Positions 8,642 through 16,361 of a DNA stretch of 64,000 nt are shown one piece after another; within the stretch, counting starts at the first letter, position 1, and every line of letters begins with the position of its first letter. A model generated the notes under the pieces. It saw nothing but the letters and a program-made list of their open reading frames with translations. It searched no databases and was not told the origin of the DNA. Source of the DNA: Salinicola lusitanus (GTDB lineage Bacteria > Pseudomonadota > Gammaproteobacteria > Pseudomonadales > Halomonadaceae). The stretch covers positions 346,673 to 410,672 of the forward strand of contig NZ_PZJM01000002.1 in the NCBI RefSeq assembly GCF_003206045.1, in the 5' to 3' direction. Made by a program: the position numbers and the translations under genes.

Positions 8642-8962
8642 GATAGACAGACTATTCGACCGGTCGGCCCTTCTGTACTAGACAATGGTCTAGCCAGGGG
8701 GATTAGGGTCGTAGTCGAGAGGAGGGAGTCGGGCTGGGAGCATTCGCCGCATCAGCGACAGCGCCAGGCACGCCGAAACTCGAGACGTGAGGCAGTCGCG
8801 CAGATGTGGACCTGTGGCAACGCGGGGGCGACATCGATGATCGCCACCAGGGAACGTTCGGATTGAACGGCGGTAAGCTAGCCAAGCGGCCTGCAGGAAA
8901 AGCGGTTAGCGCGAAAAGCCAGTTGAAGACGCGGCGACGACAGGAACCAAGGGGATAGCAGC
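8642..8962. other. Gene-free gap between tctC and the GntR gene
   Basis: About 320 bases between the tctC operator and the stop codon of the GntR gene. Short open frames here overlap with no supporting features. The tctC promoter should lie at its left edge; nothing else was recognised. Confidence 0.5.
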
Positions 8963-9625
8963 TTATGACTCCTCGAGGGTGCCAACCATTCGCTGCCAGC
9001 CGCAAATGACATGCTGACGCAAGGCTTCGGCCGCCTCGGAGCCATTGCGCCGGCGTAAAGCTTCGACGATTTTCACATGTTCCTCGTTCGAGGCCCGGAG
9101 GTTGCCATGCTGCAGGAGCCCGCGACGCCGGAAGAGATGCAACTGCTTGACGATATCACCGTAATAACGTTCCAGCGCCGGATTATCGGCGTTGGCCACC
9201 ATCGTGTTATGGAATTCCAGATTGAGGTTGTAGTACGTGCTCAGGTCGTCTTCCTCGACGGCCCGCGCCATACGCTCGACCAGGCGCTGCAACTCGTCGA
9301 GCGTCTCATCGCTCGCCCGTTCGACAAGCAGCTCACCCACCAATGCCGTCAATGCTCGCCTCACCTCGTAGAGAGCACGAGCCTCTTCAAGACTCATCTC
9401 ACGGACATAGGCCCCTTGATTGGCCACGTTACGGATCAGACCAGCGTTTTCGAGACCCCGACAGGCCTCTCGAATCGGCCCCCGACTGATATTGAAGCGT
9501 GCCGCCAGTGCACTCTCGTTGATGCGGTCACCCGAAGATAGCTCGCCAGAGATGATCATGTTCTCGATCGCTTCACGGACGATCGATGTCAGCGTGCTCG
9601 ATCGGCGCTGACCAATCTGATCCAT
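8963..9625 (-). CDS. GntR-family transcriptional regulator with FCD domain
   Basis: The N-terminal winged helix (SIVREAIENMIISGELSSGDRINESALAARFNISRGPIREACRGL) is the classical GntR DNA-binding domain. The C-terminal all-helical FCD domain carries a metal/ligand pattern of the type D-NLEFHNTM...H. Length is 220 residues from the ATG at 9625. A TTG four codons upstream (9637) has a better-spaced GAGGG, so the start is not certain. FCD regulators sense organic acids. The gene precedes tctC on the same strand and shares an operator half-site with it, so it most likely controls the tricarboxylate operon and itself. Confidence 0.92.
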   Translation of the reverse strand: MDQIGQRRSSTLTSIVREAIENMIISGELSSGDRINESALAARFNISRGPIREACRGLENAGLIRNVANQGAYVREMSLEEARALYEVRRALTALVGELLVERASDETLDELQRLVERMARAVEEDDLSTYYNLNLEFHNTMVANADNPALERYYGDIVKQLHLFRRRGLLQHGNLRASNEEHVKIVEALRRRNGSEAAEALRQHVICGWQRMVGTLEES

Positions 9626-9672
9626 GGTGGTATCCAAGGCTATTCCCTCATCTGTGGCGTGGCACGCCGAAG

Positions 9673-9690
9673 TGTAAACTGTCGACGATA
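9673..9690. promoter_or_regulatory. Degenerate operator upstream of the GntR gene
   Basis: TGTAAACTGTCGACGATA repeats the left arm of the perfect tctC palindrome exactly (GTAAACTGT) around a GTCGAC centre, while the right arm has decayed. Position about 50 bp upstream of the regulator start suggests autoregulation. Confidence 0.6.
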
Positions 9691-9744
9691 CCCAGTCCAT
9701 CGACGTCGAACCTTATTGACAGTGCCAGCATTCGAGCTCTTTGG

Positions 9745-9850
9745 CCCTTCCCTCGGCACCATTGGAGCCCCCCCGCCGTGGCTATCCGCCGTCTCGCAAG
9801 ATCGATCAACGTCTCATGATCACAATCGCGCTCCTCGGCGGAGATTGCTT
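9745..9850 (+). pseudogene. Remnant of an excisionase-like HTH gene
   Basis: The sequence GCCGTGGCTATCCGCCGTCT and the following bases match the coding strand of the intact 67-residue HTH gene at 57998-58201 with substitutions and small indels. The equivalent of the YLPSRKIGRRLMI segment is recognisable. The start region and reading frame are lost. Confidence 0.75.
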
Positions 9851-10064
9851 CGGCACGAATGTACGGTCACGGAACATCGAGCCCTACGAAAGTATCTGAA
9901 ATTTCTTTCGCTCCAGGACTACACTTTCTTTGTTTCTTGTCGTTAACTTATGTTAATTCGGCAGTAACAGCGGCCGTAGGTCAGTTTCCAGGGGCGACCA
10001 TGAACGACATCCTCTCGGAAACGACCAAAGATCGATTTCTGGTTGCTTCCCTGCGGCCGCTTCG

Positions 10065-10112
10065 ACCCGGCATGGCAAACGGTCCTCCCTGACGGTTTTC
10101 CATCGCCGGGTT
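10065..10112 (+). other. Conserved phage hairpin, copy A
   Basis: ACCCGGC-ATGG pairs with CCAT-CGCCGGGT around a loop of about 24 nt. The same hairpin occurs at 58350-58398, where the pair next to the bulge has changed in a compensating way (T-A instead of C-G). It is preceded in both places by the same GCGGCCGC-containing block. In filamentous phages such hairpins serve as replication origins or packaging signals. Confidence 0.65.
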
Positions 10113-10426
10113 TCTTTTGACCGCTCCTCTCTCCCCGCAGATGACAGCCCTGGACACTCACCGGAGCAGACAGCCAGACCCGCTCATCGATTTCAGACAG
10201 CACCTAGCGTTGCCGAGTGTAACGGCGAATCGAACACCCGGATAATTTGAATAAGTATCTTACTGTTTTCATTAATTAATTTGTTATGTAACTTTTGTTT
10301 TCATTTTACCTATCCCCTTTCTGCCATATAACGGCCACAATGTTTCCCATGCACTGCTCGGACGGAAAAGATCCCGTCCAGTTGCAACTGGGTTCATGGT
10401 CACAGTTCGCAGGGAGCAGCATCTTC

Positions 10427-10478
10427 AGGCCCGTAAGCAAGTCATCATCAGAATGACGCTTATCGGGCCGTTTTTTTT
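10427..10478 (+). terminator. Conserved phage hairpin followed by a T-run, copy A
   Basis: GGCCCG-TAAG pairs with CTTA-TCGGGCC, with an inner GTCAT/ATGAC stem, followed by eight Ts. The prophage copy at 58895-58946 has GTCAC/GTGAC at the inner stem, a compensatory change. It is a strong rho-independent terminator by form. Confidence 0.8.
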
Positions 10479-10747
10479 GGTCCAGCGCTGCCGCATGGCA
10501 CGGGCGTGACCGAGGCCTCGTTCGCCCTGGTGCCCACGCGCCCTCCGGGGGATGGTCTCCGCCTGAATAGCGATTGCGACCGTTTATTGTGGCGAGTACG
10601 TGTGCGACTACACCGGATGCGTCACTTCGCCTGCCCACTGTCGCGCCGTCGATCGCCTGGATTGCATGGCGATCCTGTATCCACTTGTACAGAAAGGATC
10701 TTTGACCGGACGGCGAAGACAGGCGTCGTGACTTTGTTGACGCCAAC

Positions 10748-10775
10748 GAAAAAAGCCACCCGAAGGTGACTTTTC
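10748..10775 (-). terminator. Terminator of tRNA-Thr
   Basis: Read on the minus strand, AAGTCACC-TTCG-GGTGGCTT followed by Ts lies about 35 nt past the CCA end of the tRNA. UUCG tetraloop and U-run fit an intrinsic terminator. Confidence 0.8.
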
Positions 10776-10809
10776 AGCGATACCTAAACCAATGAAACCA
10801 ATGGCTTTT

Positions 10810-10885
10810 TGGTGCCGGTAAGTGGACTCGAACCACCGACCTACGCATTACGAATGCGTTGCTCTGCCAGCTGAGCTATACCGGC
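10810..10885 (-). tRNA. tRNA-Thr (anticodon CGT)
   Basis: A 76-nt cloverleaf with acceptor GCCGGTA, D-arm AGCTCAG, anticodon loop TTCGTAA (anticodon at 10850-10852), T-loop GGTTCGAGTCC and encoded CCA. It stands alone, with its terminator at 10748-10775. The relic prophage lies on its 3' side, matching how filamentous phages of this kind use tRNA 3' ends as attachment sites. Confidence 0.97.
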
Positions 10886-10976
10886 CAGGCGGCGCCTATC
10901 ATAATCACCAAATCCGTGGCGGACAACTAAGGCGACGCTTCCGATATCGTCTGCCGCGCCTGAGTTCTCGGAACGC

Positions 10977-12473
10977 TCACTTCATGCCGGGCGCAGCGAC
11001 CGGACCATCCCCGCCCGGCGGAACGCCGGCGTCCAGCACGAGACCGCCACCCAGCGCCTGGACGAGCTGCACCGAGCGGTCGAGGCGCTGGGTGTTGATC
11101 TGGGTCAGGCTCTGTTCGGCCGTTAGCAACTGCTGCTCGCTGCTGAGCACGTCGAGATAGTCTGCCAGCCCGGCGCGGTAGCGCTCCTCGGCCAGCCCGT
11201 AGGCGGAGCGGGCGCTTGCCAGGGCCTGCTGCTGACTCTGGCGCTGACGCTCCAGCGATTGCAGCGTCGTCACGTCGTCCGCGACTTCTCCCAGCGCGGA
11301 GACGATGGTCTTGTTGTATTGCGCCACGGCCAGGTCGTACTCGGCATCGGTGCTTTCCAGATTGGCGCGAAGCCGGCCACCTTCGAAGATGGGCAGCGAG
11401 ATGGCAGGCGTGACGCTGCCGGACTTGGCCGCCTCACTGAAGAAGTAATCCCCCAGCACCGAGCGAAATCCCGCCATCGCCGAGAGATTGATATTGGGAT
11501 AGAACTGCGCCTTGGCCGCATCGATGCTGCGAGAGGCGGCTTCGACCCGCCAGCGTGCGGCGACGACATCCGGCCGGTGGCCGATCAGGTCGGCAGGGAT
11601 CACGCTGGGCAGCGCGGCAATGGCGGGCGACAGCGAGTCGGGCCGTGGAATCGTTTCGCCACGGTCAGGCCCCTTGCCCAGCAGGATGGCGAGGGAAATG
11701 CGCTCGCTGCGGATCGACTGCTGCGCCGACTCCAGCGCCTGCCGTGCGCTGGCGGCGGTCACCTGCGACTGCAGGCTCTGGGTCTGGTTGTTGAGTCCGG
11801 CCTGGAGCAGTTCATCGTTGATGTCGTTGATCCGCAGGGCTCGGTCCAGTTGGCGCTGGGCGACATCGCGGCGGGCATAGGCATCGGCGAGACTGACGTA
11901 GGCGCGTGCCACGTTGACCGACAGCGTCAATCCGGCGGCACGGTATTCGATCTCCTGGGCGCGGGCTTCTCCCAGCGCGGCTTCCCAGGCGGCACGGGCG
12001 CCGCCCCACAGGTCGAGATCGTAGTCGAAGGAGAGCAGCAGCGAGCGCGAGGTGGAGTAGAAGTTGCCCTGCCCGAGCGGGTCTTCGACCTTGGAGACGC
12101 GCGAGCGCGAGATTTCGGCGGAGGCATCGATGCTGGGGAGTTCGTCGGCCCTTGCCGAGGCGATGGCAGCGTTGGCGGAACGTAGCCTCGCCTGCGCCAC
12201 TGCGATGTCCGGAGAGTCGCTCAAGGCTTCCTGGATCAGCGTATCGAGCATCGGATCCCCCAGCCGCTTCCACCAGTCGGCATCGGGCCACGCGGCCGGT
12301 GATACCGGTGAGCGGCCAAGCACCTGACTGGCACTCAATTGGCTGATGGGCGTCAGCGTCTGCTGTGGTTCGATCCCGGCGTAGTTGGCACAGCCTGCCA
12401 GCAAGGTCCCGGCGAGCGTGGCGCCAGCGGCCCATCGGACCGTGACACCAGGGAATGGAGAGAAGTCAGACAT
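10977..12473 (-). CDS. Outer-membrane efflux lipoprotein of the NodT/OprM type
   Basis: A 498-residue TolC-like channel. A lipobox (LLAGC) follows the N-terminal hydrophobic stretch, so the mature protein is lipid-anchored. Two OEP repeats follow, with family landmarks (DPMLDTLIQEAL, FDYDLDLWGGARAA, IGHRPDVVAARWRVEAA, ISLPIFEGGRLRANL). It would provide the outer-membrane exit for an RND or MFS pump and a periplasmic adaptor. Neither partner is adjacent, so it works with components encoded elsewhere. Confidence 0.92.
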   Translation of the reverse strand: MSDFSPFPGVTVRWAAGATLAGTLLAGCANYAGIEPQQTLTPISQLSASQVLGRSPVSPAAWPDADWWKRLGDPMLDTLIQEALSDSPDIAVAQARLRSANAAIASARADELPSIDASAEISRSRVSKVEDPLGQGNFYSTSRSLLLSFDYDLDLWGGARAAWEAALGEARAQEIEYRAAGLTLSVNVARAYVSLADAYARRDVAQRQLDRALRINDINDELLQAGLNNQTQSLQSQVTAASARQALESAQQSIRSERISLAILLGKGPDRGETIPRPDSLSPAIAALPSVIPADLIGHRPDVVAARWRVEAASRSIDAAKAQFYPNINLSAMAGFRSVLGDYFFSEAAKSGSVTPAISLPIFEGGRLRANLESTDAEYDLAVAQYNKTIVSALGEVADDVTTLQSLERQRQSQQQALASARSAYGLAEERYRAGLADYLDVLSSEQQLLTAEQSLTQINTQRLDRSVQLVQALGGGLVLDAGVPPGGDGPVAAPGMK

Positions 12474-12530
12474 CCGTGCCCTGATCCAAAGAGTTCCAAA
12501 AATTAATTAGCACTATAACAATAATATGAC

Positions 12531-13658
12531 TCAGCCATCCACTGACGCGCCGCGCTTGGGCGGTTCGGGAACCACCTCGCCCGCCGTGTCCTCGCGTGAC
12601 GCCATTTCGGCCTCTTGTTGCTGCTCCTGACGGAACAGCGACCAGACGACGATGAACAGTGCGGCGATCAGCGGCCCGAGCACGAAGCCGTTGATCCCCA
12701 GCAGGGTCATTCCGCCGACGGTCGAGATCAGCACCACGTAATCGGGCAGCTTGGTCTCCTTGCCCACCAGCGGTGGGCGCAGGAAGTTGTCGACGAGCCC
12801 GATGACCACCACGCCGACAAATACCAGGATCACGCCTTTCACGTAGGCCCCGCTGAGCAGCAGGTATGCCGCTACCGGCACCCAGACGATCGCCGAGCCG
12901 ATCGCCGGCAGCAGCGACAGGAACGCCATCATCACGCCCCACAGCAGCGCAGCTTCGATACCCAGCGCCCAGAACGCCACGCCGCCGATCGCCCCCTGGA
13001 CGATGGCGATGATCACGTTACCTTTCACGGTGGAACGCACCACGGCAGTGAATTTCTCGATCAGCTTGGAGGTGTACTCGTCACTCAGCGGAATCGTCGT
13101 GCGAATCAGTTGCCCGAGCGAGCGCCCGTCCCGGAAGAGGAAGAACAGCAGATAGAGCATGATGCCGGCGCTGACCAGAAACTGGAGGGTGTTCTGCCCG
13201 ATGCTCAGCATATGCGTGGCGATCAGCCGACTCCCCTGCTCGAGCGCCGAAGCCAGGCGGTTGCTGATATCGGAGAAGCTCCCGAAGCCCGCGTCCCCCA
13301 GCCAACTCTGAACCGAAGCCGGTAGCGACCCTTGGAACTGCTGGATGTACTGGTTGAAGTCGATATCGCCGCTGCCCACGCGCTGGTAGACGCTAGCCCC
13401 CTCACGAACCAGGGCACCGAAGATCAACGACATGGGAATGATGACGATGAATACGCACGCCATCACGCTGATGAGCGCGGCCCAGTTGTTCCGACCCTTG
13501 AGCCGGATGACCAGACGCCGATGCATGGGTTGGAAGAGGATCGCCAGAATCACCGCCCATAGCACGGCACCGTAGAAAGGCAGCAGCAGCCATACGAACG
13601 CGATGGACACTAGCGTCAGCAAGAGAATGAACGCTTTGTGTTGGCTCAGAGAACTCAT
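12531..13658 (-). CDS. AI-2E transporter family (PerM-like) membrane protein
   Basis: A 375-residue polytopic protein with hydrophobic segments clustered at the N-terminus, centre and C-terminus, and the conserved VIPxxGSAIVWVP-like block (LLPAIGSAIVWVPVAAYLL) plus DNFLRPPLVGK. Members export small molecules or act as Na+/H+ antiporters in halophiles; the AI-2 name is historical. The start at 13658 (MSSLSQHKAF) matches the first helix; the frame is open to 13721. It precedes the efflux lipoprotein by only about 60 nt on the same strand, but no functional link is known. Confidence 0.88.
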   Translation of the reverse strand: MSSLSQHKAFILLLTLVSIAFVWLLLPFYGAVLWAVILAILFQPMHRRLVIRLKGRNNWAALISVMACVFIVIIPMSLIFGALVREGASVYQRVGSGDIDFNQYIQQFQGSLPASVQSWLGDAGFGSFSDISNRLASALEQGSRLIATHMLSIGQNTLQFLVSAGIMLYLLFFLFRDGRSLGQLIRTTIPLSDEYTSKLIEKFTAVVRSTVKGNVIIAIVQGAIGGVAFWALGIEAALLWGVMMAFLSLLPAIGSAIVWVPVAAYLLLSGAYVKGVILVFVGVVVIGLVDNFLRPPLVGKETKLPDYVVLISTVGGMTLLGINGFVLGPLIAALFIVVWSLFRQEQQQEAEMASREDTAGEVVPEPPKRGASVDG

Positions 13659-13721
13659 GGGGATTCCGAATTGAAGGGTCACTGACGCTAAGCATAGCGT
13701 CCTCGACACCTTGGCGTTCAA

Positions 13722-13901
13722 CTAAGAATGCCGACAATTCGATCTTGCCCGGTTCAGGCGCTCCAGCCACCCTCGCCAGACGGCAACGAAGAAGCGCCAA
13801 GCCTCACGGCTGAGCGCTGGTACTGACCCATCATCCTTGATGTCGAACCACGCGTCCTGCGCTTCGCTTCCCTGCTGATCGACACCTTCCCGGTGTCGCA
13901 T
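13722..13901 (-). CDS. Small hypothetical protein
   Basis: A possible 59-residue protein (MRHREGVDQQG start) rich in Trp and Arg near its C-terminus (WRFFVAVWRGWLERL). It is upstream of the AI-2E-family gene on the same strand. The ribosome binding site is weak and no family was recognised, so it may not be translated. Confidence 0.35.
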   Translation of the reverse strand: MRHREGVDQQGSEAQDAWFDIKDDGSVPALSREAWRFFVAVWRGWLERLNRARSNCRHS

Positions 13902-14093
13902 CGCCACTCTAGCCCCCGGTAGATGACAGAACGTTAACAACGAGGTGAATCTACCCGGGATGAATGTCCCGATTTCAGCAACCTGTGAGATTACAAAAAA
14001 TTTCAATTTTCACGACTGGCCGCCGGCTCAGCTGATTCAGGGACTTACCAGGCACTGTTTAACACAGGATAATAAGACATCGAATTCAATGCC

Positions 14094-14126
14094 GTACAAC
14101 CCTTGTACACCCTCAATCGCTATGCC
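14094..14126 (+). promoter_or_regulatory. Promoter/operator element of zinc-ribbon cassette 1
   Basis: GTACAA-CCC-TTGTAC is an inverted repeat (14094-14108). After 12 nt comes GCTATGCCA. The same TTGTAC-N12-TATGCCA arrangement occurs at 28184-28208 before the second cassette. CTATGCC resembles a sigma-S-type -10 box. A leader of roughly 125 nt then precedes the first gene at both loci. Confidence 0.55.
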
Positions 14127-14255
14127 AGCATGAAATCGTGAAGTCGGCATGGAAAGCCGGAACGATCGGGCAGGGATGCCCGGCACGTGGCGACAAGGAT
14201 TTGCCGCCATCTGGTCAATCAGGAAGACCAACGTCCAAGCCAAGGAGGGCTGATC

Positions 14256-14519
14256 GTGAAAGATACCATTGCTTGCACCCGCTGCGGTCATACCCAGCCG
14301 GTTCTCTTCGAATCGCACACCGAGTGGGATGAAATCAGCTGCATCGAATGCGGCGAATTTCTCGATACCGTCGGTCATTGGAAGGATATCCATGCGCCCA
14401 GCTACTCGGTACAGATTCTCAACCAGTGCCGCAGTCTGACGTTGAAGATGTCGCGCGAGAAGGACCTGTCGTACCGCCCCCCGAATGACCATCACCTCGA
14501 TTTGAGGGAATCGGCATGA
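14256..14519 (+). CDS. Zinc-ribbon protein, first gene of cassette 1
   Basis: An 87-residue protein with CTRCGH and CIECGE knuckles, homologous to the product of 28332-28583 (shared WDEI-C-ECGEF-DT-GH and the APSY segment). It starts with GTG at 14256, supported by AAGGAGGG 6 nt upstream. The stop overlaps the next gene (ATGA), so the two are translationally coupled. The C-terminal third is a charged helix. Function is unknown. Conserved pairing with the second small zinc-ribbon protein suggests they act together. Confidence 0.75.
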   Translation: MKDTIACTRCGHTQPVLFESHTEWDEISCIECGEFLDTVGHWKDIHAPSYSVQILNQCRSLTLKMSREKDLSYRPPNDHHLDLRESA

Positions 14520-14710
14520 TGAAAGTCACTCTGGATCTCACTTGCTCCGTTTGTGGTCATCAGCAGTTTCATTTGCCGGTCAACAGCCAGCAGGGTTCCA
14601 ATGTCCGCTGTGCCAATTGCAGCGCCTTCAAATGCAAGATATTGGATCTGGAGAAAGCGCTCAGCGCGGTGAACCGGCTATCCGCTAGAGGCCAGCCTGC
14701 AGCAGCATGA
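14516..14710 (+). CDS. Small zinc-ribbon protein, second gene of cassette 1
   Basis: A 64-residue protein with CSVC and CANC knuckles and an AFKCKILDLEKAL tail. Homologous to 2266-2472 and 28580-28774. It begins with ATGATG overlapping the stop of the upstream gene by 4 nt. A terminator follows at 14731-14754. Function is unknown. Confidence 0.75.
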   Translation: MMKVTLDLTCSVCGHQQFHLPVNSQQGSNVRCANCSAFKCKILDLEKALSAVNRLSARGQPAAA

Positions 14711-14730
14711 CGCGAACCATCATTTGACAA

Positions 14731-14754
14731 GCCGCCTTCAAGAGGCGGTTTTTT
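14731..14754 (+). terminator. Terminator of zinc-ribbon cassette 1
   Basis: CCGCCT-TCAAG-AGGCGG followed by six Ts, about 20 nt after the cassette stop codon. A comparable terminator follows cassette 2. Confidence 0.9.
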
Positions 14755-14810
14755 GCGTCTCCAACCATAATGAAAAAATCCGTTAGCGGTTCCGACAAAG
14801 GATCCAGACC

Positions 14811-15287
14811 ATGGTCGATATCGAGCAGCTGAAAAGTCACATCAGAGACGAGGTCGGTGCTTGCCAACAGCGCCTGAGAGAGTTCAGGCAACAGCTGGAA
14901 TCCCGTAAACAAGACCTGTGTCTATTGCAGAGAAACATCGAAGAGTGGGTCGATGCACTGGGGCTGGAAGACATCGATCGTCGCTACGATGAACAGACCC
15001 ATACGCTGGAAAAGTTCGACGAAACCTTCGAGCTGACGCTTCAGAAACTGACACTCTCCTTTGGCAGCTGCAAACTGCATGTCGCTCCCGAGGAGCAGTA
15101 CCTCCATGGTAGTCGCGTACTGTTGTATTCATCCGCCGATGAAGACGACATCAAGGAGATCATCAAGTCGGAAGGCGAATACTACTTCACTGAGCTGCAG
15201 TTCGGTCAGAAGCGGGACCTTTCGCGCTACGACCAGTTGACCGATGTCTCGTTCTACAAACTGCTCTATCGCTGGCTCCGTACTTGA
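14811..15287 (+). CDS. Hypothetical coiled-coil protein
   Basis: A 158-residue soluble acidic protein. Residues about 1-65 are strongly heptad-like (IEQLKSHIRDEVGACQQRLREF onward), followed by a compact beta-rich C-terminal half ending FYKLLYRWLRT. No signal peptide or membrane segment. No family was recognised. It follows cassette 1 after a terminator and so probably has its own promoter. Confidence 0.65.
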   Translation: MVDIEQLKSHIRDEVGACQQRLREFRQQLESRKQDLCLLQRNIEEWVDALGLEDIDRRYDEQTHTLEKFDETFELTLQKLTLSFGSCKLHVAPEEQYLHGSRVLLYSSADEDDIKEIIKSEGEYYFTELQFGQKRDLSRYDQLTDVSFYKLLYRWLRT

Positions 15288-15351
15288 GGCCATCATGATC
15301 GGATGGCCGAGCCCAGGGTCCTCCACCATCGTGGCGCGGACCTTCAGCCAC

Positions 15352-15377
15352 AAAAAAGCCCCGATCGAAATCGGGGC
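15352..15377 (-). terminator. Intrinsic terminator reading leftward
   Basis: On the minus strand GCCCCGAT-TTCG-ATCGGGGC is followed by six Ts. It lies downstream of the small gene 15588-15809 and also separates it from the convergent gene ending at 15287. Confidence 0.9.
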
Positions 15378-15587
15378 CAAGGAAAGGTTCCGCAGGGAGC
15401 GAAACGACGGCTAGTCTAGCCAAGATACCTCTCGGCAAAAGCCCGACGAGAGCAGGCTTTGGCCTGCAATTCCATCTTCACTGCCGTGTCGACTCGATTC
15501 GACTTATGCCTGGAGCGTCAGCGAAACCCATGAATTCCGCGACCGACTCCCTCTGCGCCCGCAGCTTCTCGCCAACAGTCTGAAACC

Positions 15588-15809
15588 TCAGGTCTTTCTA
15601 GGCCGCCCCTGCGGGCCGATGGGGCGGTCCAATGCGATCTCGATCGCACGATCCCGGTCAAGACCGCCTTCGATGAGTTTCTTGAGGCGTGTCTTGAGTG
15701 TGCCCGCTGGCATTTTTCCCATCGTTGCCCTGGTCGTAAGACTCCCCTCCTTAGGAGCATTTCTCTTTTTTAGAACGAGCACTCGCTGCTCGTGCGGGGT
15801 GATCTTCAT
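15588..15809 (-). CDS. Small basic hypothetical protein
   Basis: A 73-residue, Lys/Arg-rich protein (MKITPHEQRVLVLKKRN start) with a GTLKTRLKKLIEGGLDRDRAIEIAL segment that looks like a helix-turn-helix or small helical bundle. The ribosome binding site is AAGGAAG. No family recognised; nucleic-acid binding is possible from charge alone. A good leftward terminator follows at 15352-15377. Confidence 0.55.
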   Translation of the reverse strand: MKITPHEQRVLVLKKRNAPKEGSLTTRATMGKMPAGTLKTRLKKLIEGGLDRDRAIEIALDRPIGPQGRPRKT

Positions 15810-15913
15810 CGTAACTTCCTTGGAGGCGCTAGCCCCCTGTTCTCGAGTGAGAGGAAAACGATATGGTCGGGAGATTCGAACGGTATGGCTCGACGGTGTC
15901 GAGCTCCTCGAAA

Positions 15914-16201
15914 CTAGCCGCTTCTCACACCGCTGACTACTCCTTTTTCGGCAAAACGTTCAGCTTGCGCAGCGCATCTCGCCTCGTCGCGCCGGAAGCC
16001 CCGGCTGGCACCGAAGTTGGCATTCGCTAATTCGCTATCCTGCACCCATACTGACTTCACGATCTGCTCGGATTCTCGCCAGGCGCGTGCCGATCCTCCA
16101 AGATCGGCCTGCACCTCCCGTGACGCCTCACCTCGTAGCACGCCGCGACCGTCGGTCGCGACGCTTTTCAACTCGACACTCGACGAACTTTCGAGTGGCA
16201 C
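15914..16201 (-). CDS. Doubtful small hypothetical protein
   Basis: A 95-residue open frame starting with GTG, with a balanced composition but a weak ribosome binding site and only moderate GC at third positions. It occupies the 550-base gap before the cyclic glucan synthase gene, in which nothing else was recognised. It may be non-coding. Confidence 0.25.
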   Translation of the reverse strand: MPLESSSSVELKSVATDGRGVLRGEASREVQADLGGSARAWRESEQIVKSVWVQDSELANANFGASRGFRRDEARCAAQAERFAEKGVVSGVRSG

Positions 16202-16361
16202 CGCCTAACGCCAGCAGGCGTGCCCCATTCTTCACCATGGCATGGCGTTACCGCCTCGACCCGAGCCCTGCCCCCTCGGTCGGCGGCAGGAGATCACCAA
16301 TGCATCGATGCAACGGCTTGCCGATTACTCTCTCCCGCGCCTCATCGCGTGGATATCAACC

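Larger units (their letters stand above)
9721..10480 (+). mobile_element. Relic of a filamentous prophage
   Basis: This gene-poor stretch is collinear with 58.0-58.95 kb of the filamentous prophage at the other end of the window. In order it holds a decayed excisionase-like gene (about 9745-9850), a conserved hairpin (10065-10112) and a conserved terminator-like hairpin (10427-10478). The structural genes that should follow are missing. An intact tRNA-Thr lies 330 bp further on, in the same relative orientation as expected for a tRNA-Thr attachment site. The simplest reading is a prophage of the same family that integrated here and lost its structural, replication and integrase genes by deletion. 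Confidence 0.8.

Noticed and set aside
9943-10746. Short open frames within the prophage relic
   Set aside because: They run through the hairpins and match nothing; the region is explained as a decayed phage segment.
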